In this document: positions 1-11,923 of the stretch, one piece after another | Layout of the letters: each line of letters starts with the position of its first letter | Position numbering within the stretch: position 1 is the stretch's first letter | DNA from: Pythium myriotylum | Lineage: Eukaryota > Oomycota > Peronosporomycetes > Pythiales > Pythiaceae | Length of the DNA stretch: 64,000 nucleotides | Direction of reading: 5' to 3' | Assembly: GCA_023091665.1 (NCBI GenBank) | Contig: JALJCQ010000012.1 | Span: forward strand, 2,170,001-2,234,000 | Translations under genes and position numbers: made by a program | Notes under the pieces: model-generated | What the model was told of the DNA's origin: nothing | Seen by the model: only the letters and a program-made list of their open reading frames with translations | Databases searched by the model: none

Positions 1-17
1 TGACGTTCATTGCGTAG

Positions 18-586
18 AATGACTGGCTGGAAGTTCTTGGGTGCGGTGTTCTTCAGCAGGAAATCGTTCGAGGAGCTGGCATCGGCGAAGAGGTCGGATG
101 GGCTTTCGGCATGGGACTCGAACGTCTTGCGATGGTTCTCTTCGATATCCCTGACATTCGCCTCTTCTGGTCGACCGATGAACGCTTCATCTCGCAGTTC
201 AAGGACGGCCAGATCACCAAGTTCAAGCCTTACAGCAAGTATCCTGGCTGTTACAAGGACGTGAGCTTCTGGCACGGTGACAACTTCCACGAGAACAACC
301 TTTGCGAAGTCGTGCGTGACATCGCAGGCGATATGGTCGAGCAAGTGGCCCTCGTGGACGAGTTCCGCCACCCGAAGACCCAGCGCGAGAGCAAGTGCTA
401 CCGCATCACCTATCGCCACATGGATCGCAACCTCACGAACGAAGAAGTCGACGATCTGCAGGTACGAGCCTCAATCACCGTACACTAATGCTCATACGGC
501 GCATGGGAAATGGCTGAGAACGTTTTGTTGCTTAGATCCAAGTGCGCGCCAAGATGGTCGCGGATCTTGGCGTTGAGCTCCGGTGA
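18..586 (+). CDS. FARS2: Phenylalanyl-tRNA synthetase, mitochondrial/organellar type (3' part)
   Basis: This is the C-terminal part of a class II Phe-tRNA synthetase of the monomeric mitochondrial type, which charges tRNA-Phe. The first visible exon starts after a TAG splice acceptor at 15-17 and opens with the end of the catalytic core, including class II motif 3 (GMGLERLAM at 111-137). It is followed by the FDX-ACB anticodon-binding domain (FKPYSKYPGCYKDVSFW at about 222-272). The exon ends at 461 (CAG/GTACG). A 74-bp intron ending CTTAG at 535 leads to a last exon, 536-586, coding for IQVRAKMVADLGVELR and then TGA. The 5' part lies outside the window. The reading frame and domain order leave little doubt about the family; the organelle assignment is by family knowledge. 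Confidence 0.9.
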
Positions 587-1021
587 GCAGTCCAGGTTAC
601 ATGTAACCATTTTCAATATGGCTGCACCTAGATTCACTCACTGTCCCACATACCAAATTGGATCTACCACCACTCTCCCATTCGTTTCGAGTTCTCTTTA
701 TGAGTTGTTGAAGTGACAGACGGAAACCACAAGGATCCTGCAGCGACGCGGAGAGAGATCGCTCGCAGGGAGATAAGAAGAAAACAAGAGCACATCGTGT
801 CTGCGTGGCTGTCTGGAGGATACAAAGAGTTGCTGTTTGAAGGGTCTGCCGCGTCTGGAAGTGGAGGCAATTGGGCGTTAGACAATGACAAAGTCAGATA
901 TCACCCGTCGGAAGTTGGTGTGCAAACCCTTACGCTTAGTGTTTGCTGTTGCTCTTGTCCTTCACGCAACCGCTAGAATGGTCGTTGCCGATGGAGAAGA
1001 TAAGAGTCGCAAGAGCGAGGT
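587..1021. other. Intergenic stretch, no supported gene
   Basis: I see no conserved coding sequence here. An ATG at 885 opens 45 codons with a hydrophobic, signal-like run (LRLVFAVALVLHA) that ends at a good donor, GAG/GTATGT, at 1019-1025. The only acceptor that would keep it in frame with the following open frame would need a 23-bp intron. It could be a leader exon of the next locus, but I cannot support it. Confidence 0.3.
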
Positions 1022-1983
1022 ATGTCGGGTCATATCTGTCAGGAAAGCTTCTTGTGGTTTTTACAAGCGTTTCCTACGGAAGATTGGCTGTCCTTCATCG
1101 CATTCTTTGCTCCTCGACAAAGTACCGATACAATTATTGTCTGCACTGCAAAGGAAATTGGACAGGCATCGCTAATAGCTCTCTTTTACTCGCAGATCGA
1201 CTCGCGCTCCATACTACCAGCCCATTCAATGCCTCCACCGACAAGTGATATCCAAGACGTAGTGGCAACTTTTGTTGCTGTATGCACGGTGTTCTGCTCG
1301 CTTTTGGCGTTCGTGATCTTGAAAAAGCCCGTACCTCGTCTCGTGGACACGATACCTCGTGAGGCTTTGTGCTGGTCGCACTCCGACAATCTCTTCGTCT
1401 TCACAGATCTCGAAAGCGATAGCATCATGATCAAGAATGCAGGGTGCGCTTTGCGAACGGTGAATTCCTGTGACTTGGCTCATTGGTAGTTCGTGTATTG
1501 GTACAATAGCCTCGTCGATATCGACCTCTCTGGATGCAAGCTGCGTGTCGAACACTCGACTGATCGTGGAATCTATTACAACTTCCTGTTTCCCGAAGGT
1601 AGGTAGTAAAGTGGACGACAACCTGGTCTCATCTATTGAGAAGTTGCAATATCTGTGCAGGGTATCTCCTCGTGGCTGGTACTACAGTCTCCATCTGCTA
1701 TCGCTTAGCTGTAAAGTTTGTCGCCGTCCCTCGACGCCGCGTGGACAGACTGGACTCCAGAACTTGCCCGCGTCTTCGTTGGCCACCGCACAACGATGGG
1801 CCTGTGGACTCGTCTCTAGACTCAGCGTCGCTGTTTGACAGTCGATGCAACCAGATTGCATGTGAATCGGCTATTCTCCAGCCTGCAATTATCGATGAAT
1901 CGAGTCACCGCTTGTCGACAGACAGCTCCGACGCGCACTTTCTTGGCACCGAGCCGAGGCATGCTCACGATTACAGCACATAA
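1022..1983 (+). CDS. Putative membrane protein, interrupted gene model
   Basis: I do not recognise this protein. An ATG at 1022 opens 155 codons ending at TAG 1487-1489, with one clear membrane segment (VVATFVAVCTVFCSLLAFVIL, about 1258-1320). The same frame continues directly after the TAG (FVYWYNSLVDIDLSGC from 1490) to a good donor at 1598/1599. A 62-bp intron (1599-1660) joins it to an exon that begins with a second hydrophobic run (GYLLVAGTTVSICY) and ends at TAA 1981-1983. Either the TAG sits in a very small intron (1460-1489, 30 bp, phase 0) or the gene carries a nonsense mutation. The product would be a two-pass membrane protein of roughly 290 aa with a Ser/Asp-rich tail. Function is unknown. 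Confidence 0.35.
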
Positions 1984-2233
1984 ATATTCAAATTATATAC
2001 AATTTTGATTCTTCAACTCATCACTTGGTGAAGTGGCGGAGTCGTTTCGGGGTTGCCTTGTCGATTACGCATGGGTTCAGTCCATTGGCCACTTTAGATC
2101 GTACGTGTGCGCCCAGTCGTCGTGGAAACCGCCACTTGCAACGCGATTAGGTGCGACCCGCCGAAGCTTCAAGCCAATACGCAAGCCGCAGTGACTCTCT
2201 CGACGTTAGCCTCGTCGCCAGGTGTCTGATCGG

Positions 2234-5125
2234 ATGCAAGAACTTTCACGCAAAGCGATTCCGAATAGCGCAGATGAGTGGAAGCGCAAATTCCTCACAG
2301 AGAGCAAGGTAAGCCGTCGCCAATACCATCAAAAGCTGTGACACCCCGCGTAATGGTGTGCGATGATTCTCAAGCGTAGGTAAACCAAGAGCTCGGACGA
2401 CGGCTTCGAGTGAGTAATCTTCGTGTTTCTACCGGCAGGGTCTAACTGGGGTAGGATTCGAAAGAACCTGAAGGATAAATTGCAAGAGGAGCAAGCTTGC
2501 GTTGAGCAACTCCAACTACAAATCGAGACGCTGAATACATCGCAATCGCAAGGCATAATGGACGGTGTGGCATGCTCAAAATGTGCTGATCTGGAACGAG
2601 AGCTCGCGAGACTTCGTAGCCTTCTACGAGAACACAACATAGATGCTGACACGAAGCAACAATATTCCCATGAAGGCTTGCCGTCACTACTCTTAGAGAT
2701 CGCGGAAGCAGCAAATCCTTTGCGTCGGAGTCACAGCATCCTTATTCGACGAGAATCTGGCCGTATTCAGTGCCTACGTGACGTTCTCGATGACTTGACT
2801 CCACCGACCAATATGATCGAGTCTGCCCGTCGGAACTCACGGCTTTCACGTGCTTCACCAGGCACTCCAATGGGAACACCCGAGTCGAAGCAAGCAACTG
2901 TCTCCAAAGAGGATACTACAGATAGGTTCAAGGTGATCTGTAGGTCGCAAGACGGAGCGAAGGAGAAGAAGCAGGAGAGTACCAATCTCGGCGCTAACAA
3001 TCAAGATCCGGAAACATCTTTATCGGAAGTAAATACGTTGAATGGAATTGAGGACAAGTCGCTTGGGGATCTCTTCAAGTATGCGATCGTGTTGGCTGGG
3101 CCAATGTCAAAACCGAAGAAAAGCGCGCTGAGCGCCTTCTTCAAAAACAGCGACTTCCGACGTGCCAAAGCAACTCTCGATGGAAGCAGCATGACTGGCG
3201 AGGGCTCAACAATTCGCAAACTCAGCATTGTGAGCAGCTCCAATGATAAATCCAGCACCGGGGCAAGCAAGGCCGCGGAGCAACCACTCCAAAAGCCTGT
3301 AGTATCCAACGTAACTCCTCTGGCGTTCGCACAACAGGATATTGTGTCAGCAGACACGAATCGCACGAAGTCTGGTGAGGTGTCTAAGGCACCCCCACCC
3401 GGATCTCCAATGAAGCGACCAGGATGGTTGTCCAGTATTGTTCCACCTCGGTTTCGATCTGGAGGTAATGAGGCACCTCCTAGTCCTCAGGCACGACTGA
3501 CAGAGACTAGCAACGACACGTCGGAGCAAATGACAAGCTCAAAACCTGTCGTCTCACAACCACTCGCGAAGTTCGACCCGACTAAACCGAGGATGATCGC
3601 AGTGTCGCCATCTCCGGGCAAAGAAGGAGTCGCTGAACTGGAAGGACTGTTGGAGTTGTGTTTCCCGTACGGTCAAAAGTTGCCTCCATTGAGTGATTTC
3701 TCGGTCGCGAATTTGCGTCGAACTCTCCAGGAGAGACACCGAACATACCGAAGTCCAGATTCGACGTTTGTGCTGACGATTGCAAGCGTCAAGAACCCCG
3801 CAGAAATCACGTATGCTGTATGTGTGCATATGCCTCTCTTCCCAGATGATGACTCGGGAACAGGGCCGGAAAATATCGACGCAGAGGGCGAGAAACTACC
3901 TGCGCACGGTTGTATCAGTCTTCTCAGTAACTACCCCTTTTTCAGCTTGTTCTTCAAGGTGGTCTTTGGCATAGCAAGTATATGGGAGAGCCGTCGAAAA
4001 GAATACGTTCAGGACTATGCAATCGCCCTCAAAGAGAAGAAGGCCCCACCTGTTGCTCTGACGATTCGAGACTTTGTCGAGCACTTCGAGGGCGTGATGA
4101 ATCGAATGAAGGACATGCGCGTACCAGCCATGGGTGGATGGACTAGACTACTGCTCGCCCCGCAGTACACACCGCTTTCTTTCCATCGACCCCACAGTGA
4201 AAACGTCACAGCCGAGCGCCGCATGCTCGTGTTGGAATATGCAGCACCGATGCTTTTTGCCCAACTGTCGGTGGACCAAGTGTTGTTTCTGCTCGGTTGC
4301 TTGTGCTGCGAGCGCAAGGTTCTCGTCGTGAGTGATCACGCCAATATCGTCAGCTCCTGTGTGCTTGCTTTGATCACGTTGCTCGAACCGCTGCAGTGGG
4401 CTGGTCCTGTGGTTACACTGCTTCCTCCACGACTGGACGAACTCTTGGAAGCCCCCGTTCCGCTCATTGCCGGACGCGTCTCCGTCAATTCTGGCTACAT
4501 CCCAAATTTCTCTACACTCACAAAGCCCATGAACGGAGTCATCGAGATGAATATGGACCAGAACAACTTGTGCATGCACGAGGAAGACTTGATGCTTTAC
4601 CATGAGCTCAAGTTGCCAGGGTGCGACGCGCTTGTTCACGAGCTCCAGCACTTCTCCAGCCTGCTTTTCGAGCGCCATCTGACTCCAGAATTCCCAACTC
4701 TTGAGCAGATTCAAGCGTGCGAGAGTATCTGTTCACGAATCCACCGCCACATGCAATCGATCTGCTCGCTCGCGACCGGAGAGGCGACCACGCTGGACGT
4801 GTCCAGTCCTTTATACTGCACCTCGCCTCGTCGCCAAGCTACCGGACCAACGTCTGACCCCGTGTGGAAGCGCCGCTGCTCCGAGGCCGTCCAAGATTAC
4901 ATTCGGCGCTTCCAGGAGACGCAAATGTTCACAATGCTCAAGCTCCAACGCCAGGAGGAGCGCGCGGATGCAGACGACGACGATAACGATGACGACGACG
5001 ATGATGATGACATTCCGAACAAGAGAGGCGCAGACGCGCGCGTGGATAGCAGCGACGAGGACGACGACGGCGGCGTCACGCTCGTCGTGGAGGAAGACGC
5101 TGTCACATACGCGACCTTGCGCTGA
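2234..5125 (+). CDS. DENN-domain protein (putative Rab GEF)
   Basis: DENN proteins catalyse GDP/GTP exchange on Rab GTPases and so steer membrane traffic. The long exon (about 2465-5125) starts with a coiled coil (KDKLQEEQACVEQLQLQIE), then a long Ser/Pro-rich disordered stretch. From about 3590 it carries the tripartite module: uDENN (LELCFPYGQKLPPL), core DENN (GCISLLSNYPFFSLFF, LSVDQVLFLLGCLCCERKVLVVS) and a dDENN-like end. The tail is an Asp run (DDDDNDDDDDDDD). No ATG opens this exon in frame. A plausible first exon is 2234-2308 (MQELSRKAIPNSADEWK...), ending at AAG/GTAAGC in phase 0; the matching acceptor would be GAAAG at 2464, so the coiled coil would continue across the junction. The domain call is firm; the 5' end is uncertain. 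Confidence 0.82.
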
Positions 5126-5507
5126 GATCCTTCCACACCCATCTCATCATTCTCATGAGCGAGAAGGCGATTCGGTTAGCAACCTGTTCCTAACTGGTAC
5201 CAACTCAGATTTGTTGCACGGGAATTCCAACCAATCATCAGGGCGATCGTGCTACTCTCTCTCAAAAGTGTTCTATGATTAGGGTTCGGGGTTCCACTGT
5301 GCGAGAGACGGGGCGCTGCTTGCCTTGCGACGGCACTCACGCCCAACACTTCTGTGAATCAGGCCCCTCGGAAGCCACCACCTCGCGTCGAATTTGCTCG
5401 TCGCGACGCGCCTCCCGAGCGTCCGCCGCGCGCCAGACACTCCCCATCGCATCCGCCGCCTCGCGCTGCGCCGAATCCCGCTTTTCCGCGCGTGAATCGA
5501 CCCCAAA
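5126..5507. other. Intergenic/promoter and 5' UTR, nothing recognised
   Basis: This 382-bp gap lies between the DENN gene and the PH-domain gene. Its second half is C-rich and probably the 5' leader of the downstream gene. I see no conserved ORF, RNA or repeat. Confidence 0.4.
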
Positions 5508-6218
5508 ATGGCCAAAGAAGGCTACCTCATCTTCCACGAAGGCATGGAGGGCCGACGCTCGAGCCAGATCTACTACTGCGTGCTCGGCGAAGGCCGTCTG
5601 CAGCTCTTCTCCAAGCGAGACAGCGGCGTGCTCGTGCGCGACGTCCAGCTCACCAAGTCCAAGCTCAAGATCCGCGGCGTGCCCGACCACGAGGCGCGCC
5701 ACTGCCCCTTCAGCTTCACGGTCGTCGTGCACCATTCCAAGATCGTCGACGGCCGCCAGATCGTGTACGGCAAGCCCTCCACGCTTCTGATCAGCGCGCC
5801 GTCGTGGGCCGAGCGCAAATCCTGGGGAAACGCCATTCACTCGTGGCAACGAAACTACTGGGGCGAGCCAGAGCACCGGTTGTCCATCAAGGACGACAAA
5901 GATATTGAGGCGTTCTTCGACGACCAGCGGCGGACACTGGAGAGTGCGATCCAGCGAGCAGCCTCGGCGTCGTCATCAAGCACGGGCAGCACCACGCCCA
6001 CGCACGCGTCCACGAGCAGCAGCACGACCACAGGGCGACGATCGTTCTTCAGTCGAGCTCCCTCCATCAAGAAAATGGGCAGCAACATGCGCAAGAAGAT
6101 TCGATCGGCATCCGTGACGATCTCGCTGCCGCCGATGAGCATCAACATCACGTCTTCACTGCAGCAACTTCGACCTCAACAACAGCAAACGCAGCCACAG
6201 GCAGCTGCGGCCCACTGA
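5508..6218 (+). CDS. PH-domain protein with basic, Gln-rich tail
   Basis: This single-exon gene encodes 236 aa. Residues 1-115 form a pleckstrin-homology fold: an N-terminal KEGYL strand, RSSQIYYCVLGEGRLQLFS, and a closing helix centred on Trp (SWAERKSWGNAIHSWQ). The rest is low complexity: Ser/Thr-rich, then a basic patch (KKMGSNMRKKIRSA), then Gln/Ala-rich. PH domains usually bind phosphoinositides or proteins, so a peripheral membrane adaptor role is inferred. The ATG has a good context (AAAATGGCC) and the PH fold starts right after it, which fixes the start. No catalytic domain is present. Confidence 0.8.
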   Translation: MAKEGYLIFHEGMEGRRSSQIYYCVLGEGRLQLFSKRDSGVLVRDVQLTKSKLKIRGVPDHEARHCPFSFTVVVHHSKIVDGRQIVYGKPSTLLISAPSWAERKSWGNAIHSWQRNYWGEPEHRLSIKDDKDIEAFFDDQRRTLESAIQRAASASSSSTGSTTPTHASTSSSTTTGRRSFFSRAPSIKKMGSNMRKKIRSASVTISLPPMSINITSSLQQLRPQQQQTQPQAAAAH

Positions 6219-6344
6219 GACTTCAAGGCGCCCTGTCCACTAATTTATTGTATTTCCAACGCGGTGGTAGCTCTTCGCTACCATCGCATTCCACACGCTA
6301 ATATCAAACACGAACTCTTCATTCATGTGTCTGCCCTCTCGACT

Positions 6345-7903
<1,559 letters not shown>

Positions 7904-9628
7904 TGCTGTCCGAGTGGCTGCGGAAAAGCTCCTTGGCGCCAAAACGCGCGTATGCGCAATGACAGTATTCTCTTCTAGAGGATCCTGCACCTCGTCACAG
8001 ATTGGAGTGGTCTTGAACCAGTACGTCAATGGAACCCTGAGTCAAGGCGTTTTGTGGGCAAGCTCGGTCGCCTTTCTTATGAGTCATCGGGTGGGTTGAT
8101 TGCAGGCCGGCTGATTGTGCCATCTTCCTTGTTGTCAAAGAGAGGATCAACTTGCGCGTGGGACTGGAGCCCACTCGCCCATCGAATCGCTCAGGAGATG
8201 GAGACCTTCAGCCATGTCGTGTCAGCGCCCCGAGTTGCGAGAATGTTCTGTGTCCCGGTGGTTCTTGATCGAACGACCAGTTGGTTGTGTCGGTAGCAGC
8301 TTTCCGGTCGTATAGAGTGTCCATGGAGCTGCAGCCTGTGCAACTGGGACTCGCACCCGTAGAAGTGACGTATGGATAACCCCCACGGCGTTTACTGTTG
8401 ACCGTGGGGGGCGACGAACGCCACTTGACTTGAAACGGTGGGAAACGGTTTCTGATGAGGATCCGCTCGACGAGAGACAATGGCTCCACCAAGATACGTT
8501 TCTTCGCCTTCTTCAGGAACGAGAATGCTTCTCTCGCTTCGCCATCTGATCTCACGAGCAACCATCGCGCGCCTTCGTTTCGCTGCCCAGATTTTAAAAA
8601 TTACCAACGGGAGAATTTTGGAGGCCCCACAAAATCGAACTCTGTTTGTCTGATCAGCTGCCCCCTTCGGTTCAGCTGAAAGGGCTACCCTCGAGAAGGG
8701 GCAGGATGCCCCACGCACGACTGGGGGTTGTCTGCTTGAGCGGGTGGCGCTGTCGACGACTCGCCTGAGTCACATCCTCCCGCTGTCTTTACGCGTCGCT
8801 CGAGCCGAGCCCTCGGGCTCGGTCCCAAGCTCTCTCTCTTCGGTCGTGGCTTCTGTCCGATGTGGTCATCTCATCTCGTCGAGAGCCATTGAGACTCGTC
8901 TCTACTCGCTCCCAGCGATCGAAACGCTCTCTGGATGATGGGTCCACACTTGAACTCGTGGCCAGTGGGATCCTGGATTCAGTTGCACGTTCCACGCAGG
9001 ACCACCGCCCTCATAGTTGACGAAAAAAAGAAAGAAAAGAACCCCATAAAATACCAATTCCTTACCGAATTTCGAAACGTTGGCATGCGGGCCGCCCGGT
9101 ATGCGGTGGAAAAGAAGAAGGGCCTGGGTATCCGACGGCCGAGCTATCGCGATTGCCAGACGACCGAGTGGCGCCTAAGGCACGTGGTTCGACCCCCCGC
9201 CGCCTGTGATAGAGAGTACCTGCGTGCCTCCCTCCGCGGCCCGACCAGTATCCATCTCCAGAGGACTCAGTCGATCTCTCGTCTCCCCACCACGAGTTGA
9301 GTTGCTGCGAGCGGGAAGCAGGGAGAGGATCCGAGAACGAGGAAACGCCGGCGTCTCTTCACTGTCTGAGCCAACTCGAGCAGTCGCAAGAAAGAAGAGC
9401 GCGTCTCTTCTCGTCCCGCGGCCTGCGCGAGCGTTCCACACTGCAGGGAGAAACAGTCAGGAAACGGCGTCGCGTCGATCGAATAACGCTGTCACGGCAG
9501 TCGACGAGCGAAAGCCGCGTGCGCCAGACAAGTCGTGCGAGCTAAAGCGAGCCTGTCGCCTTCTGTGTACTCACGTCGCAGCCGGGACGACCACGCCCAT
9601 CGGAATCGACTCAGCCTATAGAGCCGCC
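7904..9628. other. Long divergent intergenic region between DHFR-TS and MYB genes
   Basis: This 1.7-kb stretch lies between two divergent start codons and must hold both promoters and leaders. I find no convincing protein gene; the open frames lack conserved composition. Two small structures are visible. One is an 8-bp perfect hairpin, CCGAGCCC-TC-GGGCTCGG, near 8812-8829. The other is a tRNA-like pair of boxes near 9160-9195, resembling a Leu/Ser-type D arm followed at once by a B-box-like GGTTCGACCCC with no anticodon arm between. Confidence 0.4.
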
Positions 9629-11717
9629 ATGAGCCGCAAACTCGAGATGCTCGCCCTCGAAGAAAGCGAAGTCGACGTGCACGGCATGCGGGGGCCGCTT
9701 CCTGTTGGCCACATGTCGAGCGGACATGAATTGGAGCTGATGGCTCCACACGGCCACCACGGCGACGTAAGATGGACTGAACTCGATGAGTGGGGAGAAA
9801 AACTCACCCAAAAAATTCTCACTCTCTGTAGATGAACTGCATGCGCCACCCACCAAGCACCGGGAGTACAGGGAGTGGCAAATTCCCACTCGGTGGGGGC
9901 GAGGATCAATTCACAGAAGAAGACGATGACGATGACAGTGGTGGAAAGACCCGCCGGAAAAGTGACTCGAACTGCAAGCGTCCTTGGACTCGCGAAGAGA
10001 ACGACAAACTCATCCAACTAGTAAAACAGTACGGAGCCAAAAGATGGTCGCTGATTGCGATGCATTTGCCGGGACGTGTCGGAAAACAGTGCCGCGAGAG
10101 GTGCGTGGCCGGGGCTCGTCGCCTCATCGGTGGTTTGCTCACGCTCTCGAATGTTACAGGTGGCATAATCACTTGAATCCCAACGTCCGCAAGGATGCAT
10201 GGACTGCTGAAGAAGATTACGTTATTTTTGAGTGCCACAAGAATGTTGGGAACCAATGGGCTGAAATCTCTAAGATGCTCCCCGGAAGGTTGGCTATCTT
10301 GTGTTTCTCTGCGCCACTGGATCGATCAGCTCTTACCATTAGAATTTTGCCTGAAGGACCGACAACGCAATTAAAAATCGATACTATTCTACAATGCGGA
10401 GAATGCAACGTCAATCACTTCGCAAAAAAGGACCACTCCGGGAAGGCAAGAGCATCCGAGTTGCCACCGTCAACTCAGCAACGTCTTCTCCAGTCCCTTC
10501 ACCATCGACAACTACTCCATCACAAGCCCGCGGGAACACACCCTCTCAGCGTCCATTGTCTCAGCCAACGGCGTTTCAAAAGATGTTCAACATGGGAGAA
10601 TCCGATCGAGTAAGTAACGCGACTCATCGTGATCTTTTTGAAACTAGTAACGAACTTCTTTTTTTCAGTCTGAGTCTGAACTAGCGCAAGAGTTCGAGCG
10701 TACGTCATCGCCAGCGAATATTCCAACTCGTCACCATTCAATGGTCTATCCCGTGGGTTCCGGGGGAGGGGGATATGCGATGGGATCCAATGATGTTGCC
10801 GCTATGAACAACCAAGGGCAACCACTCGAGTACGCTCAAATGCAGTCGAGCTCGCAAAGGGTTCGCGCTGCTTCAGCTCCATCGTCAATCTCGCTCATGA
10901 ACATGATGGGCAATTTTTCCGGCCAGTACGCCCCCAATGAACCGTCATCAATGTACGGAGCTGGCTCAGCAAACTTCTCCACTGCGGAATCGCGAAGTGC
11001 GTATCCTTCTTCCCAAGGTTTGTTGAGTACTTCATCTTCATTTGAGACATATCGGTTAACAATATTTTGAAGCTGTCGCAAGTAACCAGTCGTTCCGCTC
11101 AAGTGATCCTCCTCCAATGAATCTATCACACAAACGTGTCATGGACGAGTACAACTCGTCCCAACGTGATGGGTGGAAAAATGAAAGCCCTGTATCTGTG
11201 ACAGCCCGTATATTTCGTGGCACTCACTTACAAGCACAGCCACAGCAACAACACGGGCAGCATCACCAAGCGTCGTCACAGCACCCGCAAGGTCAGCAAA
11301 TGCAAGGCAGCACGGGACCGACTCAGACCGGTGCGGCAGGGGCTAGTATTCCACCGTCCATGGGCTTTGGGGGCGGGATGACGACTGAGGCTTATGCTAA
11401 GTCCAGTTTGTCGATGAATTCCTACCGCACGACGACCAGCTCCGCCATGTCTCATTTCAACAGCATGGATGCGGTACGTTTCGCTTTTGTCGTCAGTTGA
11501 GCTCACTCAGTATCTAATGCTGAAATTGCTTCGCCAGATGCCTCAGCCCATGGGCCGTCGTCAAGCAAGTCCACAATACGGCGGGTCGTCCAGTGCTTCT
11601 CACCTCGGAGGGCTGGGGCCGTCACCGTCCCACGACTCGTCCTTCGAGCTGTTCAACCTAGAGCCATTCGATAGCGACCTCAAGAACTCGCTCGACTTCC
11701 ACCCGACCGGGCGGTAG
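9629..11717 (+). CDS. R2R3-MYB transcription factor
   Basis: I reconstruct seven exons: 9629-9766, 9832-10100, 10160-10288, 10357-10609, 10669-10996, 11073-11473 and 11538-11717 (about 560 aa). Two MYB repeats span exons 2-4. Repeat 1 is KRPWTREENDKLIQLVKQYG ... RWSLIAMHLPGRVGKQCRERW. Repeat 2 is DAWTAEEDYVIFECHKNVGN ... WAEISKMLPGRTDNAIKNR. The conserved joins CRE-R-W and GR-TDNAIKN fix introns 2 and 3. An acidic run precedes the repeats; the C-terminal half is Gln/Ser/Met-rich and disordered, as in activation domains. It should bind MYB sites in DNA; the regulated genes are unknown. Two introns use AAG rather than CAG/TAG acceptors (10356 and 11072), required by frame and by the MYB motif. 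Confidence 0.87.
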
Positions 11718-11923
11718 GGTGCGTGGGTGTCCCAAACGGTTGTCGCCTCGCGTGCTCAGCCCTTTCAGACGTTAGTTAGTTGTATGGCCCCACGCTCTCT
11801 GTCTCCTCGCTCAATCCAATCAATCAATCCCTTGTCAACTTCAACATCTCACCTCGTAGCTCCCCCCTCCATTTGACAACCGTCGTCACTTCCAAACTGC
11901 AACCTGGAGACACCCGCAGAGTG

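Noticed and set aside
8330..8400. A T-arm-like GGGTGCGAGTCCC on the minus strand, suggesting a tRNA.
   Set aside because: The matching D arm, anticodon arm and acceptor stem cannot be folded around it.
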